This document shows, in pieces, positions 8,196-16,997 of a stretch of DNA of 64,000 bases (positions within the stretch are counted from its first letter, which is position 1; each line of letters opens with the position of its first letter). Below the pieces are notes generated by a model that did not search any database, was not told where the DNA came from, and was given only the letters and a program-made list of their open reading frames with translations. The stretch lies in NCBI RefSeq assembly GCF_003550175.1, contig NZ_QXDF01000001.1:830501-894500 (forward strand). The letters run 5' to 3'. The position numbers and the translations under genes were made by a program. The DNA is from Dichotomicrobium thermohalophilum (GTDB taxonomy: Bacteria; Pseudomonadota; Alphaproteobacteria; Rhizobiales; Rhodomicrobiaceae).

Positions 8196-8668
8196 GATCC
8201 GATCCTCTTCGAGGCCGACCTGCGGTCAGCTTGCTTTCCTGGAACAGACTCGAGAGCGTGCGCGGAACGACAGAGGCGAACAAGCATTCACCGTCGACAC
8301 GGTGACAACTCGATGAATCGGACCGATCAAGCCAGCGTCGGTTTTGGTGCCGCCAGGGCGGGTGTCATGTCCGCGCGGTCATCGAATGCGAAGCCAAAGA
8401 CCACACCCTGCATTGAGAGGGACAGTGACCTCCGGAGCCTCCGACGATTCGAAACACCACGTCCGCTTCCACCTCACTGGAGAAGCAGGCGGCCTGTCTG
8501 GAACTCCCTCAAGAGGTGGCAGAGCGCGAACCCGGCCGTGGCCAGGCCCGAGGTCCGATGATCGCGGGTAAGCAGAAGAGGCGCCTCTACAAGTTCGCTC
8601 TTGATACGCGTGAACGATCGCACGGCCGATTTATCTATCCACACATCATGGGGAGCTAGGGTCGAGGT
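8196..8668. other. Non-coding or decayed stretch
   Basis: About 470 bp between the DUF1269 gene and the integrase fragment. Short frames exist on both strands, but none has a convincing start, family-like motif or continuous codon bias. On the minus strand, a 40-50-codon frame just downstream of the truncated integrase (about 8630-8490) reads like former coding sequence but is not recognised. I see no terminator or RNA gene. Confidence 0.4.
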
Positions 8669-8933
8669 TCATTGACGGGCGTGCTTGGGGTTCCGCCAGC
8701 TGCGCCGATGCACGCGAATGTATTCAGCAGCAAGTCCCGTGAAAGTCGGTCTGTGGCGTTCAGCCGCATTGCGTCCCGCAAACGGATCGCCGCCGTTCTT
8801 GACGAGCTTTCGCGCCTTGGCGGCTTTCTCGCGGGCCTCGGCCAGTTCGACATCTGGAAAGCTGCCGAGGCCCATGTCGCGGCGTCGGCCATTCACAGCG
8901 AAACGGTAGACCCATTTCTTTGCGCCACTGTTA

Positions 8934-8958
8934 CAGCGGCGTCCCAACTGATTGAATC
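8934..8958 (+). repeat. IS630 left terminal inverted repeat
   Basis: Begins CAGCGGCGTCCCAACTG. About 16 of 25 bases match the reverse complement of 9962-9986. It is bordered on the outside by TA (8932-8933). Just inside lies a separate perfect 7-bp inverted repeat, GAATCAC at 8974-8980 and GTGATTC at 8988-8994, upstream of the transposase start. It could be a transposase binding site or could fold the transposase mRNA leader. Confidence 0.75.
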
Positions 8959-9026
8959 GGATTGGGGATTCACGAATCACGGGCGTTGTGATTCAAACTG
9001 TCTGCCGGAGGAGGAGGCCGGCAGAC

Positions 9027-9973
9027 ATGTCAAAGGCTCTTTCCCTTGATCTTCGCGAGCGGGTGTTGGCGGCGGTTTCAGCCGGCGCCAGCCATCGCGC
9101 CGCGGGGGCGCGGTTTGGTGTCAGCGCTGCGAGTGTCAGCCGCTGGCGTGCGCTTGCCCGCAAACATGGCGATGCCCGGCCAGGCCCGCTGGGCGGCGAC
9201 CGTCGCACCGCACGCATCGAGGCGCAGGCAGCGCTGATCCGCCAGCTTGTCGCGGATACCCCGGACATCACCATCGAGGAGTTGCGCCAGGCGCTGGCCG
9301 AGCGCGGCCACCGGTTCGGCTACGTCACGCTCCAGCGCTTTCTGGTACGCCATCGGCTGACGCGTAAAAAAAGACCGCGCACGCCTGCGAGCAGAACCGG
9401 CCGGACATTCTGAGCCAGCGCGAGGCGTGGTTCGACGGCCAGCTCGAGCTTGACCCGGAGCGTCTCGTCTTCATCGACGAGACCTGGGCCAAGACCAACA
9501 TGGCGCGGATTTATGGGCGCGCCCCGCGCGGACAGCGTCTGCGCATGGGGCTGCCCCACGGGCATTGGAAAACCACGACCTTCGTTGCCGGGTTGCGCCT
9601 GACAGGCATGGTTGCCCCGATGGTGCTTGACGGCCCGATCAACGGCCGCGCCTTCCAGGCTTACGTGGATCAGGTGCTCGTGCCCGAACTGCAGCCCGGC
9701 GATATTGTGGTGATGGACAATCTCGCCAGCCATAAAGGCGCGGGCGTGCGCGCGGCCATCGAAGCAGCGGGCGCGCGGCTGCTCTATCTGCCGCCATACA
9801 GTCCGGACTTCAATCCAATTGAGAACGCGTTCGCCAAGCTCAAGGCGCTGTTGCGCAAAGCCGCCGAGCGCACCGTCGAGGGCCTCTGGACCGCTATTGG
9901 CCGACTCATCGACGCCTTCACACCTCAAGAATGCGCCAACTACTTCGCCGCAGCCGGTTATGATCCAGACTGA
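9027..9973 (+). CDS. IS630-family transposase, two frames joined by a -1 frameshift
   Basis: Frame 1 (ATG 9027 to stop 9413, 128 residues) has the helix-turn-helix region SHRAAGARFGVSAASVSRWR. Frame 2, in the -1 register, continues with the DDE catalytic core: FIDETWAKT (first Asp), IVVMDNLASHKG (second Asp) and SPDFNPIENAFAKLK (Glu), ending at 9973. The switch can occur at the A7 run 9366-9372 (CGT AAA AAA AGA). Slipping back one base changes the reading to RKKKTAHACEQNRPD and gives one ~315-residue transposase. GGAGGAGG lies ahead of the ATG. Either programmed frameshifting or a one-base deletion mutation would give the same picture. Confidence 0.88.
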
Positions 9974-9986
9974 TAGGATTCCGCTC
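9962..9986 (-). repeat. IS630 right terminal inverted repeat
   Basis: Read inward, the repeat begins GAGCGGAATCCTATCAG. It lies partly over the last codons of the transposase gene and is followed outside by the TA duplication at 9987-9988. Confidence 0.75.
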
Positions 9987-10077
9987 TAGAGACCAACAGT
10001 CTCAAGCCGCCACCGTCCTGGTAAACGCCTGGCTTGGCCGAGGCGACCTTTCGCGCCGTTAGTTTGTGCAGAGCCAT

Positions 10078-10490
10078 GCATAGCGTCCCACTTCTCGTCC
10101 CCCATTTCGCACGGATTAGGCTGGACAGAATTGGATGGTCAAGGACGCTAAGTGTTGTACGAATGAGGATGATTTGTTCTTAGAGGACGTATCTGGACAA
10201 TAAATTGGCGGACATCCTCTCCGCCACTTTCACTGAACATCTCTCTTTGTATCAAGAATTCCTGGGGCTCCTGCCCGTCTTCCGGTTCCTTATCCGCATT
10301 GCCGCGGGGGCGTTGATCGTCAGCTTTCTGCGGCTGCGCGTTTGCCAATTGTAGCTCGATCGCCTGCCGGCCTTCACAAAGGCGCGTCACGGACCAGCCA
10401 CGCCACAAGCGGAATGCAGGCTGCAACGAGCGCCCCGGGGCAGCGCACGTCAATTTCGCGCCGACGCGGCGAGCGACACGCCGACGGCCC
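10078..10490. other. Intergenic region upstream of the broken integrase
   Basis: About 410 bp with no gene I can support. A plus-strand frame of ~50 codons ending at the TAG near 10355 is hydrophobic (EFLGLLPVFRFLIRIAAGAL). It lacks an ATG and a convincing ribosome site and could be a relic of a membrane protein. Integrases of this class usually sit beside a tRNA gene; none is recognisable here. Confidence 0.35.
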
Positions 10491-12824
10491 TCAGGCGATG
10501 CCAATCAGTGCGCGCCAGTATTCCCACGACGCGAGTTCCTTCACCGTTTCGACCGGCAAAGCCTGGAGGATCAGCGCCGCTGAAACAACGACGAGAACGG
10601 GAATCAGGACCGCATGCGTAATCACCAGCGCGTTATTTATGAGCCGCCATTTGTGAGAGCGCACGTTAATTCGAAGTATTGAAATAAAAATCATCAGGCT
10701 GACCATCATGTAGTCGAGCACGAATATTCGATCGGAAACAGTAGCTGTGTCAGAATCGATCTGTGGCAGCGACAGGTAGAGCGCAACCGCCGCCAGCAGC
10801 GCAGTGACCTGCAGTGTGATGATCGCTTCAAGATGGGACTGCGGAATGAAAATGGACAGGTAGGCAACGATAAGAATGAACATCAACGGCACCAGCACCC
10901 GCAGGTAGTAATCCGTCGTCTCGCGCGTCATTTGCCAGACGAAGCGGGTCTCGTAAAACGGCACGATGCTGGGCTCGTGGGTAAAGGCGTCCACAACAGG
11001 CACGAATGCATGAGCATAGGAGACATACTGGCTTGCCAGATCCCAGTTCTCGACGCTGACCGCCGGATCGCGCAGGGCAAGCGGTGGCGGCTGGATGATG
11101 AACTGCTTGTCCCCACTGCGCGGTTGGATATCGATCGAGAACCGCTGGGAATCGAACGGATAGTTGGCGAAGTCCGGGTTGAAGCGGAATCGCCCCGAAA
11201 TGCGATAAAAGCGCATGCTTTCCGGGTAGGCATCCGTGGGTCCGCCCCCGTAGATGGTTTCGATTGTGAGGTGCGGCCCATTGGTGCGCGGATCAATGAA
11301 GGCGTTCATGAACTTGATATCGTCAAGGCCGATCCGCTCTGAGGCCCGGATGGACAAGTAGAAATCCGCATAGAACGAGCGTTCATTATTGTTGATCGCG
11401 TAGGTGCGCAGCATGTCCACATCCACATAAAGCGTGTCGATGCGGCGTAACGTTCCCTGGCGGGTCCGAACGAACTGGATAGGCGCAAGCTGGGTCCGGC
11501 CTAGCGTATGCGGGAGGATAATCACGAACGGAGTCTGCGCACGCGTCCGCGTATCCGGGAAGAAGGACCAGTTCTCGAACCGTCCATGAAAGGCGCCTTT
11601 GCCGGCGGCGAAGGTCTCTCCCAATGCTCTGACAACGGCTTTTCGCATCTCTGTCAGTTCGGTCCTTCGCCCCGCGTCGCGGGCAGCTTCGGTCACCAGC
11701 GACACCATATCCGCGAACTGGGCCCCGAAAGCGATTGCCCTGAGATTTGTCGGTGAGAAGGGTTCCGGCTCGTAGTCAGGGTCGCATGTGCCCTCCTGCC
11801 AGCCTGGCGCATCGGCCAACTTGGCGCCTTCAAACAGCCATTCCTCAGGGTTGCTACGCGCCACGACATTGCGCACCGAATCCTGGTCGACCTCCGGCAC
11901 TGCGCCCCAGTCCAGCTGGTAGATCGCATTCGGGTAATCGCCGGACAGTTCATCTGCCACACGGGTCAGGTTGCCGACCAGCATAAGTGCCGGCGTGAAC
12001 GCGGCTTCTGCGAATGCCTTGATGACATCGTCCGAGGTGACCGTGCCGACGGCGAGGACAACAAGGTCAGCCTGTTTCGCCTTCATGTCTGAGATGGCGT
12101 TTTCGAGGGCTTGTCCATCCAGTTGCGCGCCTCGACGCGCCGCGCGGCGGATCCGGTGATCTGCGGTGAGGCGATCTGCGATCGCGCTTTCCTTCAGGCT
12201 GTCGCCGATCGCCCTGATATAGGTCGGTCCCGCACGGCCGAGGAAGGCGATCGAGCGAAAGCCCATCTCTTCGATGAAGGCGGCCATGACGGGCACACGC
12301 TCGGCCTCCTGCGAGGGGCGGGTGGAAAAGACATTCGGATACCCGGCGAAAACATCGGAGACCGAAATATGGGAGATGAAGGGGACGCCGCTGTTCCGGA
12401 TTTCATCGCCCAGAGCGGCGAAGACCTTCTCGCCACGAAATGCACTCGACAGACCGATCATGGCGAGCAAATCAGGCAAGGCGAGTGCCGTGCGCACGTT
12501 CTCGATGGTTTGTTCCGTGTCGCGTCGCCCGTCCAGGATGCTGATCTCGACCTCGCGCCCATTGACCCCGCCGCGCGCGTTGATCTTGTCCTGCTGCAGA
12601 CGGACCAACCGCTCAACGGCCGCAACATAGCCGCGGTCGTAGCACCTCCCGATATCGGAATCGACCAGGAGCGCGATCGAAACCGGTGGACCGGCGGCCG
12701 CCAGGGCCTCTTCTTGTGCCCGCACCTCTTGAGGGCTGAGGACATGTACGAACAGTGCCGTGACGGTGACGGAAACGAGCAACCAGTTTCGACGCAAAGC
12801 GCCGCGCCATCGGAAACATGCCAT
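10491..12824 (-). CDS. Periplasmic-binding-protein / pentameric ligand-gated ion channel fusion
   Basis: A 777-residue protein read from ATG 12824 (AAGGGG eight bases upstream; a GTG three codons earlier is possible). A signal peptide (~1-36, ending EVRAQEE) is followed by a type-I periplasmic binding domain (~45-440; IALLVDSDIGRCYDRGY, QQDKINARGGVNGREVEI, GVPFISHIS). Then comes a Cys-loop-type extracellular beta domain without the cysteines (~470-620; SFYADFYLSIRAS, NYPFDSQRFSIDI). Four membrane helices complete it. The second helix, LEAIITLQVTALLAAVALYL, aligns with GLIC M2: Glu at -2' (~666), Thr 2', Thr 6', Leu 9', which suggests a cation-selective pore. The likely role is ligand-controlled ion flow across the inner membrane with amino-acid-like ligand sensing in the periplasm. 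Ligand and gating are unknown. Confidence 0.88.
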   Translation of the reverse strand: MACFRWRGALRRNWLLVSVTVTALFVHVLSPQEVRAQEEALAAAGPPVSIALLVDSDIGRCYDRGYVAAVERLVRLQQDKINARGGVNGREVEISILDGRRDTEQTIENVRTALALPDLLAMIGLSSAFRGEKVFAALGDEIRNSGVPFISHISVSDVFAGYPNVFSTRPSQEAERVPVMAAFIEEMGFRSIAFLGRAGPTYIRAIGDSLKESAIADRLTADHRIRRAARRGAQLDGQALENAISDMKAKQADLVVLAVGTVTSDDVIKAFAEAAFTPALMLVGNLTRVADELSGDYPNAIYQLDWGAVPEVDQDSVRNVVARSNPEEWLFEGAKLADAPGWQEGTCDPDYEPEPFSPTNLRAIAFGAQFADMVSLVTEAARDAGRRTELTEMRKAVVRALGETFAAGKGAFHGRFENWSFFPDTRTRAQTPFVIILPHTLGRTQLAPIQFVRTRQGTLRRIDTLYVDVDMLRTYAINNNERSFYADFYLSIRASERIGLDDIKFMNAFIDPRTNGPHLTIETIYGGGPTDAYPESMRFYRISGRFRFNPDFANYPFDSQRFSIDIQPRSGDKQFIIQPPPLALRDPAVSVENWDLASQYVSYAHAFVPVVDAFTHEPSIVPFYETRFVWQMTRETTDYYLRVLVPLMFILIVAYLSIFIPQSHLEAIITLQVTALLAAVALYLSLPQIDSDTATVSDRIFVLDYMMVSLMIFISILRINVRSHKWRLINNALVITHAVLIPVLVVVSAALILQALPVETVKELASWEYWRALIGIA

Positions 12825-13918
12825 CACCGCCACCCCTTGTTACGCCCAGCCTGACCCGGTTGCTGATCGGGTCATGATAGTCTCTCGCGTCCCGGGATGA
12901 TACGCCCTTTAAGTGTCTGCTTACCTCGGGCGGCCGTTACGGCCGGGCCGGGAGGTAGCTCGAAGTGCTGACGCTGGCGGCAGGGATGCTCTAAGTCTCT
13001 GCGGAAGACCGGCCGCCAATCTTCGCGTCTTTATCGGGGGGCGCGGTGAGCCTGCGTCCCTGTGCGGCGGCAAGAAGGTTGTCTTTTTCGTCGCGGAGCA
13101 TAGCCGGTTACATTGCCGAGGCGGGATAAAGGGAGGCGGCGTGTTGATCGGTCGCGCTCTGAAGCAGAGAAACGGTCGTGCTACATTTCGGACGTTGCTG
13201 AGCGTGTCGCCCGTGACGGCAATCTTTTTCGGCATCCCAGCAGATCAGCGGTCCCTGGTGACATGCTGTATCTGGCGAAAAGAAAGGCTTGTCTCTGCCC
13301 GGCCCGGCCCCGTGTCCGTTTTTGAACTGATTTGGAGTGCGCAAGACATCGCTAAAGCCCAACGTCCCGGCGACTGCCCGGGCAAACCATTTCGTCAGAA
13401 GAACTTTCAGCCCATGCGAGCGAAGGCTGTCACATGGCGGCGCTTCGGATAGGAGTAGTAGCGACACCGGCATAAGCCTGTAGGCTGAGCCCCTTTTGGT
13501 CCAGTTCCCCGACAATTTCGATGGCCCTGGCAATCGTTGAATCACTTGTCTCGAAGCACTTGCGGAGAAGCCCGTAATGCGTATCGGCGGGACGGTCTGG
13601 GCCACGACCGGCCCGGTATCGATCGTGGGGCTCAAGTCAGACTCAGCACGATACGATAGCCGCCGCCTTGATCCATGCGCCGCACCCCATTCCCCGCCCG
13701 CCAACCACACGCCTCAGTCCCGTCGTCTGCCGATGCTGCGGACCTGCCGTCGATTTTAACGATACTGACCCATCTCATTGTAAAGCGTTTGCGCCCCTGT
13801 TAAGCACATTGCTTTTCCAATAGCGATGTCTGATGAACACACCTGTCACCGTTTTGCCGCACCCGCGGGTGTCGACGAACCCTGAATATCTATCCACCCG
13901 TCTTCTTGAGGCCAAGCC
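12825..13918. other. Long gene-poor region with decayed sequence
   Basis: About 1.1 kb between the channel gene and the MMPL exporter. Open frames exist on both strands (for example 12913-13452 plus, 13108-13710 minus), but their composition is low-complexity, Arg/Pro-rich and unlike any family I know. A formyltransferase-like relic is entered separately. The last 100 bp are AT-richer and may hold the exporter's promoter, but I cannot mark clear -35/-10 boxes. Confidence 0.4.
13330..13645 (-). pseudogene. Possible formyltransferase-family relic
   Basis: The minus strand carries pieces in three frames that together resemble the C-terminal half of formyltransferase-fold proteins. First comes IDTGPVVAQTV (the DTGPI/VxAQ motif after the active-site region, near 13625-13590). 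In a second frame come ADTHYGLLRKCFETS and STIARAIEIVGELDQKGL (about 13585-13470). In a third comes YYSYPKRRHVTAF (about 13465-13425), like the conserved tail of some family members. At least two frame changes separate them. The reading is tentative because it rests on short motifs recognised by eye. Confidence 0.35.
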
Positions 13919-16237
13919 ATGACGCCGCGGGGGGCTGTGGCGTCCGGGGTTGAGCGGATAGGCCTGGCGGCGCTGAAGGCGCCGCTACACGCACTTTTCG
14001 CTATTGCAGCCCTGACAGCGATTGCGCTGAACGGGGCAACGAAGCTGCAGGTTCAGGACGCGATCGACGGGCTCCTTCGCTCCGACACCGCGGAATACAA
14101 AACTTTCGAACGGATGCGGAGCCTGTTTCCGACGAGCGAGCTCAACTTGCTCGTGGTCGCCCAAGTCCCGCGTCCGCTGGATTCGGCAACGATCAGCAAG
14201 CTCCGCGACGTGCATCTCGATCTCGGTCTCGCGGATGATGTGGTCCACGTGCTGTCGATGTTCTCCGTGCACCGCCAGGACTCCTCCGACGGGCGGGTCC
14301 TGCCGGTGATCCCGGACACGCTCTCCAACCCCCCGGAATCCGGCAGCTTGCGTGAGTTGATCGAAAGCCATCCGGATATCGCAGGCCGGTTCTACGAGCC
14401 CGTCGATGACTCGCAGGGGCTGGCGCTGTTCGTCGCCGCGTTGGACGGGCAAGCCGAGAAAGATCTCGGCGTCACAACGATGGTCGACGCGATCGAACAG
14501 GAAGTGCAGGCAATCGAATCCAGCACCGGTCTCGCCCTGTCCATCACGGGCGCCCCGGTCATGAAAGCCGATATTCTTGAGGCCGGCCGCCGTGACGCGC
14601 TGCGTCTGAACGTTGCGGGGTTCACGATCGGGCTGCTGGTCTGCCTCCTGCTTTTCCCCAGCTTGCGGGTTGTCGCCATCGTAATCCTGCCGACGGGCCT
14701 TGCGGTCGTGTTTTCGCTCGGTTTGATCGGGTATCTGGGGATACAGCTCAACGCCCTGATGAACACCATCATCCCGCTGGTGATGGTCATTAGCCTCGCT
14801 AACGGCATGCATCTGTCCATCGCGATTATGCGCGCCTGGTCACCGCAAAGCGCGCTGCCCGCGGCCATCCAGCGTGCGATGCGTGAAGTGGGCCCGGCCT
14901 GTGTACTCTCGGCGGCCACGACCGCCCTTGCCTTGGCGTCTCTGGCGCTGACCGACTCGCATCTCATCAGCAGGTTCGGACTGACGGCCGCATCAGCGAT
15001 CCTGATAAGCATCCTGGTCGTCCTGGCGGTAATCCCGTGCCTCGCGCATGTGCTGCTGCGCACGCAGGACCCTTCGGCCAGGGCCCTCGCCGGCTTCAGG
15101 TTCGAGCGCGAGCTGGGTTCCTTCCTCAATAACCTGTCGAGACGCGTGGTGGGGGGTTGTTGTCCCGTCGCTGTCCTCGGCCTGATGGCGATCGTCGCGA
15201 GCGGAAGTCTGTACGCACAGCTTTCGCCGAGTTACCGGCTGACGGATGTCATTCCCGAGAACCAGCATGCGGACACGGCGCAGTTGCTCGACCGTCACTT
15301 CAGCGGCATCAACCCAGTCAGCGTCCTCGTCACGGCCGAAAAGCCGATCACGTCAGAGTCCCGGGAAGTCTTCGCCGCGGTCGCCGAGGTGCACGAGCTG
15401 CTCGAGAGCCACCCGCAACTCGCAAGCACGCACTCGCTGAACGATATCGTCGGCGGGGATGCGCAGACCGCCACAGGCCGCTTGGCGTCGCTTGAGGCGC
15501 TACCGGAGACGATTACGGCGCGCTATATCAGCGCTGACGGCCGGTCGACGGTCGTGTCCGCCTCAGCCAAGGACCTTCAGGCGCTAACCCTCAAGCGTAT
15601 TGCGGGCGACCTCGAAGACGAACTCGATCGCGTGCGCGAAAAATACCCGCATCTTGAGATGCAGCTGACCGGCCTGGCCATCGTCTCCGCACTGCGATCG
15701 AACGACACGATTTCGAGCCTCAACGGGGCTCTTCTGCTCGCGGTTGTCCTCGTGATGGTGCTGGTGGGCCTTCTTTTCTGGTCAGTCGAGTTTGCGCTGT
15801 TGTCCCTGGTTGCAAACCTGTTTCCCATCGCGCTGGCGGGAAGCTGGCTGTACGTTTCAGGTATCGGAATGCAGTATGTGAGCGTTGTTGGCTTGACGGT
15901 CGCATTCGGCATCGCCGTGGACGACACCGTGCATTTCCTGAACCGGTATCGCCTTCAGCGCCTTGCCGGCCTGCCGGTCCTGAACGCCTTGCGGCTGACC
16001 GTCCGCTCGATCGGCCCCGTGCTGATCATGACGACAGTCGTCATCATGTGCGGGCTGGCATCGACATTCGTGAGTAACGTCCCGCCGACGCGCACGTTCG
16101 GACTGCTCTGCAGCATAACGCTGATCCTTGCCCTGATCGGCGATGTGATTTTGTTGCCGGCGATTCTGATGGTCTATGAAGGGCTGAAGCGGCGCGCACG
16201 GCGTTTCACCGGGCAACCGGCTGGCCGTGCAACATGA
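13919..16237 (+). CDS. MMPL/RND-family exporter (COG1033 type)
   Basis: A 772-residue membrane protein with two internally similar halves. Each has one N-terminal helix, a large extracytoplasmic loop and a 5-6-helix bundle. The bundles include NALMNTIIPLVMVISLANGM (about 278-297) and, in the second half, VSVVGLTVAFGIAVDDTVHF, with the Asp pair expected for proton coupling. This is the layout of MMPL/SSD-type RND proteins that export lipids or hydrophobic compounds and need no TolC. Substrate unknown; hopanoid (HpnN-like) or lipid export are possible by family only. A small secreted-protein gene follows 13 bp downstream. Confidence 0.85.
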   Translation: MTPRGAVASGVERIGLAALKAPLHALFAIAALTAIALNGATKLQVQDAIDGLLRSDTAEYKTFERMRSLFPTSELNLLVVAQVPRPLDSATISKLRDVHLDLGLADDVVHVLSMFSVHRQDSSDGRVLPVIPDTLSNPPESGSLRELIESHPDIAGRFYEPVDDSQGLALFVAALDGQAEKDLGVTTMVDAIEQEVQAIESSTGLALSITGAPVMKADILEAGRRDALRLNVAGFTIGLLVCLLLFPSLRVVAIVILPTGLAVVFSLGLIGYLGIQLNALMNTIIPLVMVISLANGMHLSIAIMRAWSPQSALPAAIQRAMREVGPACVLSAATTALALASLALTDSHLISRFGLTAASAILISILVVLAVIPCLAHVLLRTQDPSARALAGFRFERELGSFLNNLSRRVVGGCCPVAVLGLMAIVASGSLYAQLSPSYRLTDVIPENQHADTAQLLDRHFSGINPVSVLVTAEKPITSESREVFAAVAEVHELLESHPQLASTHSLNDIVGGDAQTATGRLASLEALPETITARYISADGRSTVVSASAKDLQALTLKRIAGDLEDELDRVREKYPHLEMQLTGLAIVSALRSNDTISSLNGALLLAVVLVMVLVGLLFWSVEFALLSLVANLFPIALAGSWLYVSGIGMQYVSVVGLTVAFGIAVDDTVHFLNRYRLQRLAGLPVLNALRLTVRSIGPVLIMTTVVIMCGLASTFVSNVPPTRTFGLLCSITLILALIGDVILLPAILMVYEGLKRRARRFTGQPAGRAT

Positions 16238-16250
16238 AGAGGGAGACGGG

Positions 16251-16658
16251 ATGCGTAAGTTGCTGACCGGCTTTATGGCCAGTGCGCTTCTGGCGGCCTG
16301 CTGCGCGACCAGCGCGGCGGCGGAGATCCGATTATCTGGCAAGTGGCGCGGGGACGGAGAGGCCCTGGGATCGGACGGATCGGCCTACCGCGTGCGCTGC
16401 AAGATGGAAGTGCGCATTGTCGGCGCGCGGACATACAAGTTCAACGGCAAGTGCAGCAGTTCCAAGGGCACCACGACCGGCGAAGGCACCCTGAAAAAGA
16501 TCGGCGCGGGCCGCTACACCGGCGATGTGAAAGGCATGACTGTGGGTAAGGCGAGCTCCGGCAAGCTCGATGTTCGCGCGAAGGGTCAGCGCATTGCCGT
16601 GACGGCCGCATCTGAGGAGGGCCGTCTCTTTGTGCTCATGCGCAAATCGGGCGAATGA
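16251..16658 (+). CDS. Small secreted protein or lipoprotein of unknown function
   Basis: 135 residues from ATG 16251, preceded by GAGGGAGA. The N-terminus MRKLLTGFMASALLAAC fits a lipobox (LAAC), while a signal-peptidase-I site after SAAA is also possible. The mature part is basic and Gly/Lys-rich with repeated short beta-like segments (LSGKWRGDGEALGSDGSAYR, GTLKKIGAGRYTGDVKG). It could bind a hydrophobic or polyanionic partner. It is co-directional with, and close behind, the MMPL exporter, which suggests co-expression. Family not recognised. Confidence 0.7.
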   Translation: MRKLLTGFMASALLAACCATSAAAEIRLSGKWRGDGEALGSDGSAYRVRCKMEVRIVGARTYKFNGKCSSSKGTTTGEGTLKKIGAGRYTGDVKGMTVGKASSGKLDVRAKGQRIAVTAASEEGRLFVLMRKSGE

Positions 16659-16997
16659 GCATGGCGACGCTACGCGCGTGACCCACGCATTCCTGCTGCT
16701 CTGGATATCAGCCCCTTCCAGTGACCGCAGACAATCCGAGCATGTAAGACGGCGGCACTTGCCGAGCATCCTTTCCCCGAAGGAATTTTCAGCAGGCCTG
16801 TTTACCCCGAAAGCCACTGCCCATTCCGCTGAATAAAGCGCGCAATTTACTAGACGGTTACGGGAAACGGTCCGGCAGTACATTCAAACATCCCCGTGTG
16901 CCGCAACACATCTGCGCGCTCGGCGTGCGAGGACAACAAGTATCCGTGTTGTCCGGTTTCGAGCGATACAGGTGGCGCGGGGAGAGGTCGCGGGGAA
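16659..16997. other. Intergenic region without recognisable gene
   Basis: About 340 bp between the small secreted-protein gene and the P450 fragment. I see no convincing ORF, terminator hairpin or RNA gene. The bases just before 16998 include GAGAGGTCGCGGGGAAATG, which offers a weak ribosome site for the P450 start. Confidence 0.4.

Larger units (their letters stand above)
8934..9986 (+). mobile_element. IS630-family insertion sequence, 1053 bp
   Basis: The ends are set by the interrupted integrase frame. A TA dinucleotide flanks both sides (8932-8933 and 9987-9988), as expected for IS630/Tc1-type TA-targeting elements. Removing the element and one TA restores the integrase reading frame. 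The terminal inverted repeats are imperfect: left 8934-8958 and right 9962-9986 agree at about 16 of 25 positions, starting AGCGG..TCC. The length fits the family (1.0-1.2 kb). It contains one transposase gene in two overlapping frames. Confidence 0.9.
8669..10077 (-). pseudogene. Tyrosine integrase (DUF4102 type) split by IS630-family insertion and truncated
   Basis: The N-terminal part (10077 down to 9987) reads MALHKLTARKVASAKPGVYQ and continues DGGGLRLLVS. The next part (8933 down to 8669) reads SGAKKWVYRFAVNGRRRDMG...LAEAREKAAKARK...RNPKHARQ. Removing bases 8934-9986 plus one copy of the duplicated TA joins them in frame as LLVS-NSGAKKW, a typical P4/DUF4102 integrase N-terminus. The joined frame is only 117 codons. 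It stops at TGA exactly where HARQW is usual (Trp codon TGG to TGA), and after four more plausible codons (TSTL) the similarity ends. The catalytic domain is missing. The gene is thus dead three times over: IS insertion, nonsense codon and 3' loss. Confidence 0.85.

Noticed and set aside
10148-10504. 118-codon minus-strand frame next to the channel gene
   Set aside because: Arg/Gln-rich with no motif and downstream of the channel stop; likely chance.
12913-13452. 179-codon plus-strand frame in the empty region before the MMPL gene
   Set aside because: No family resemblance, no good ribosome site, irregular composition; overlaps minus-strand relic motifs.
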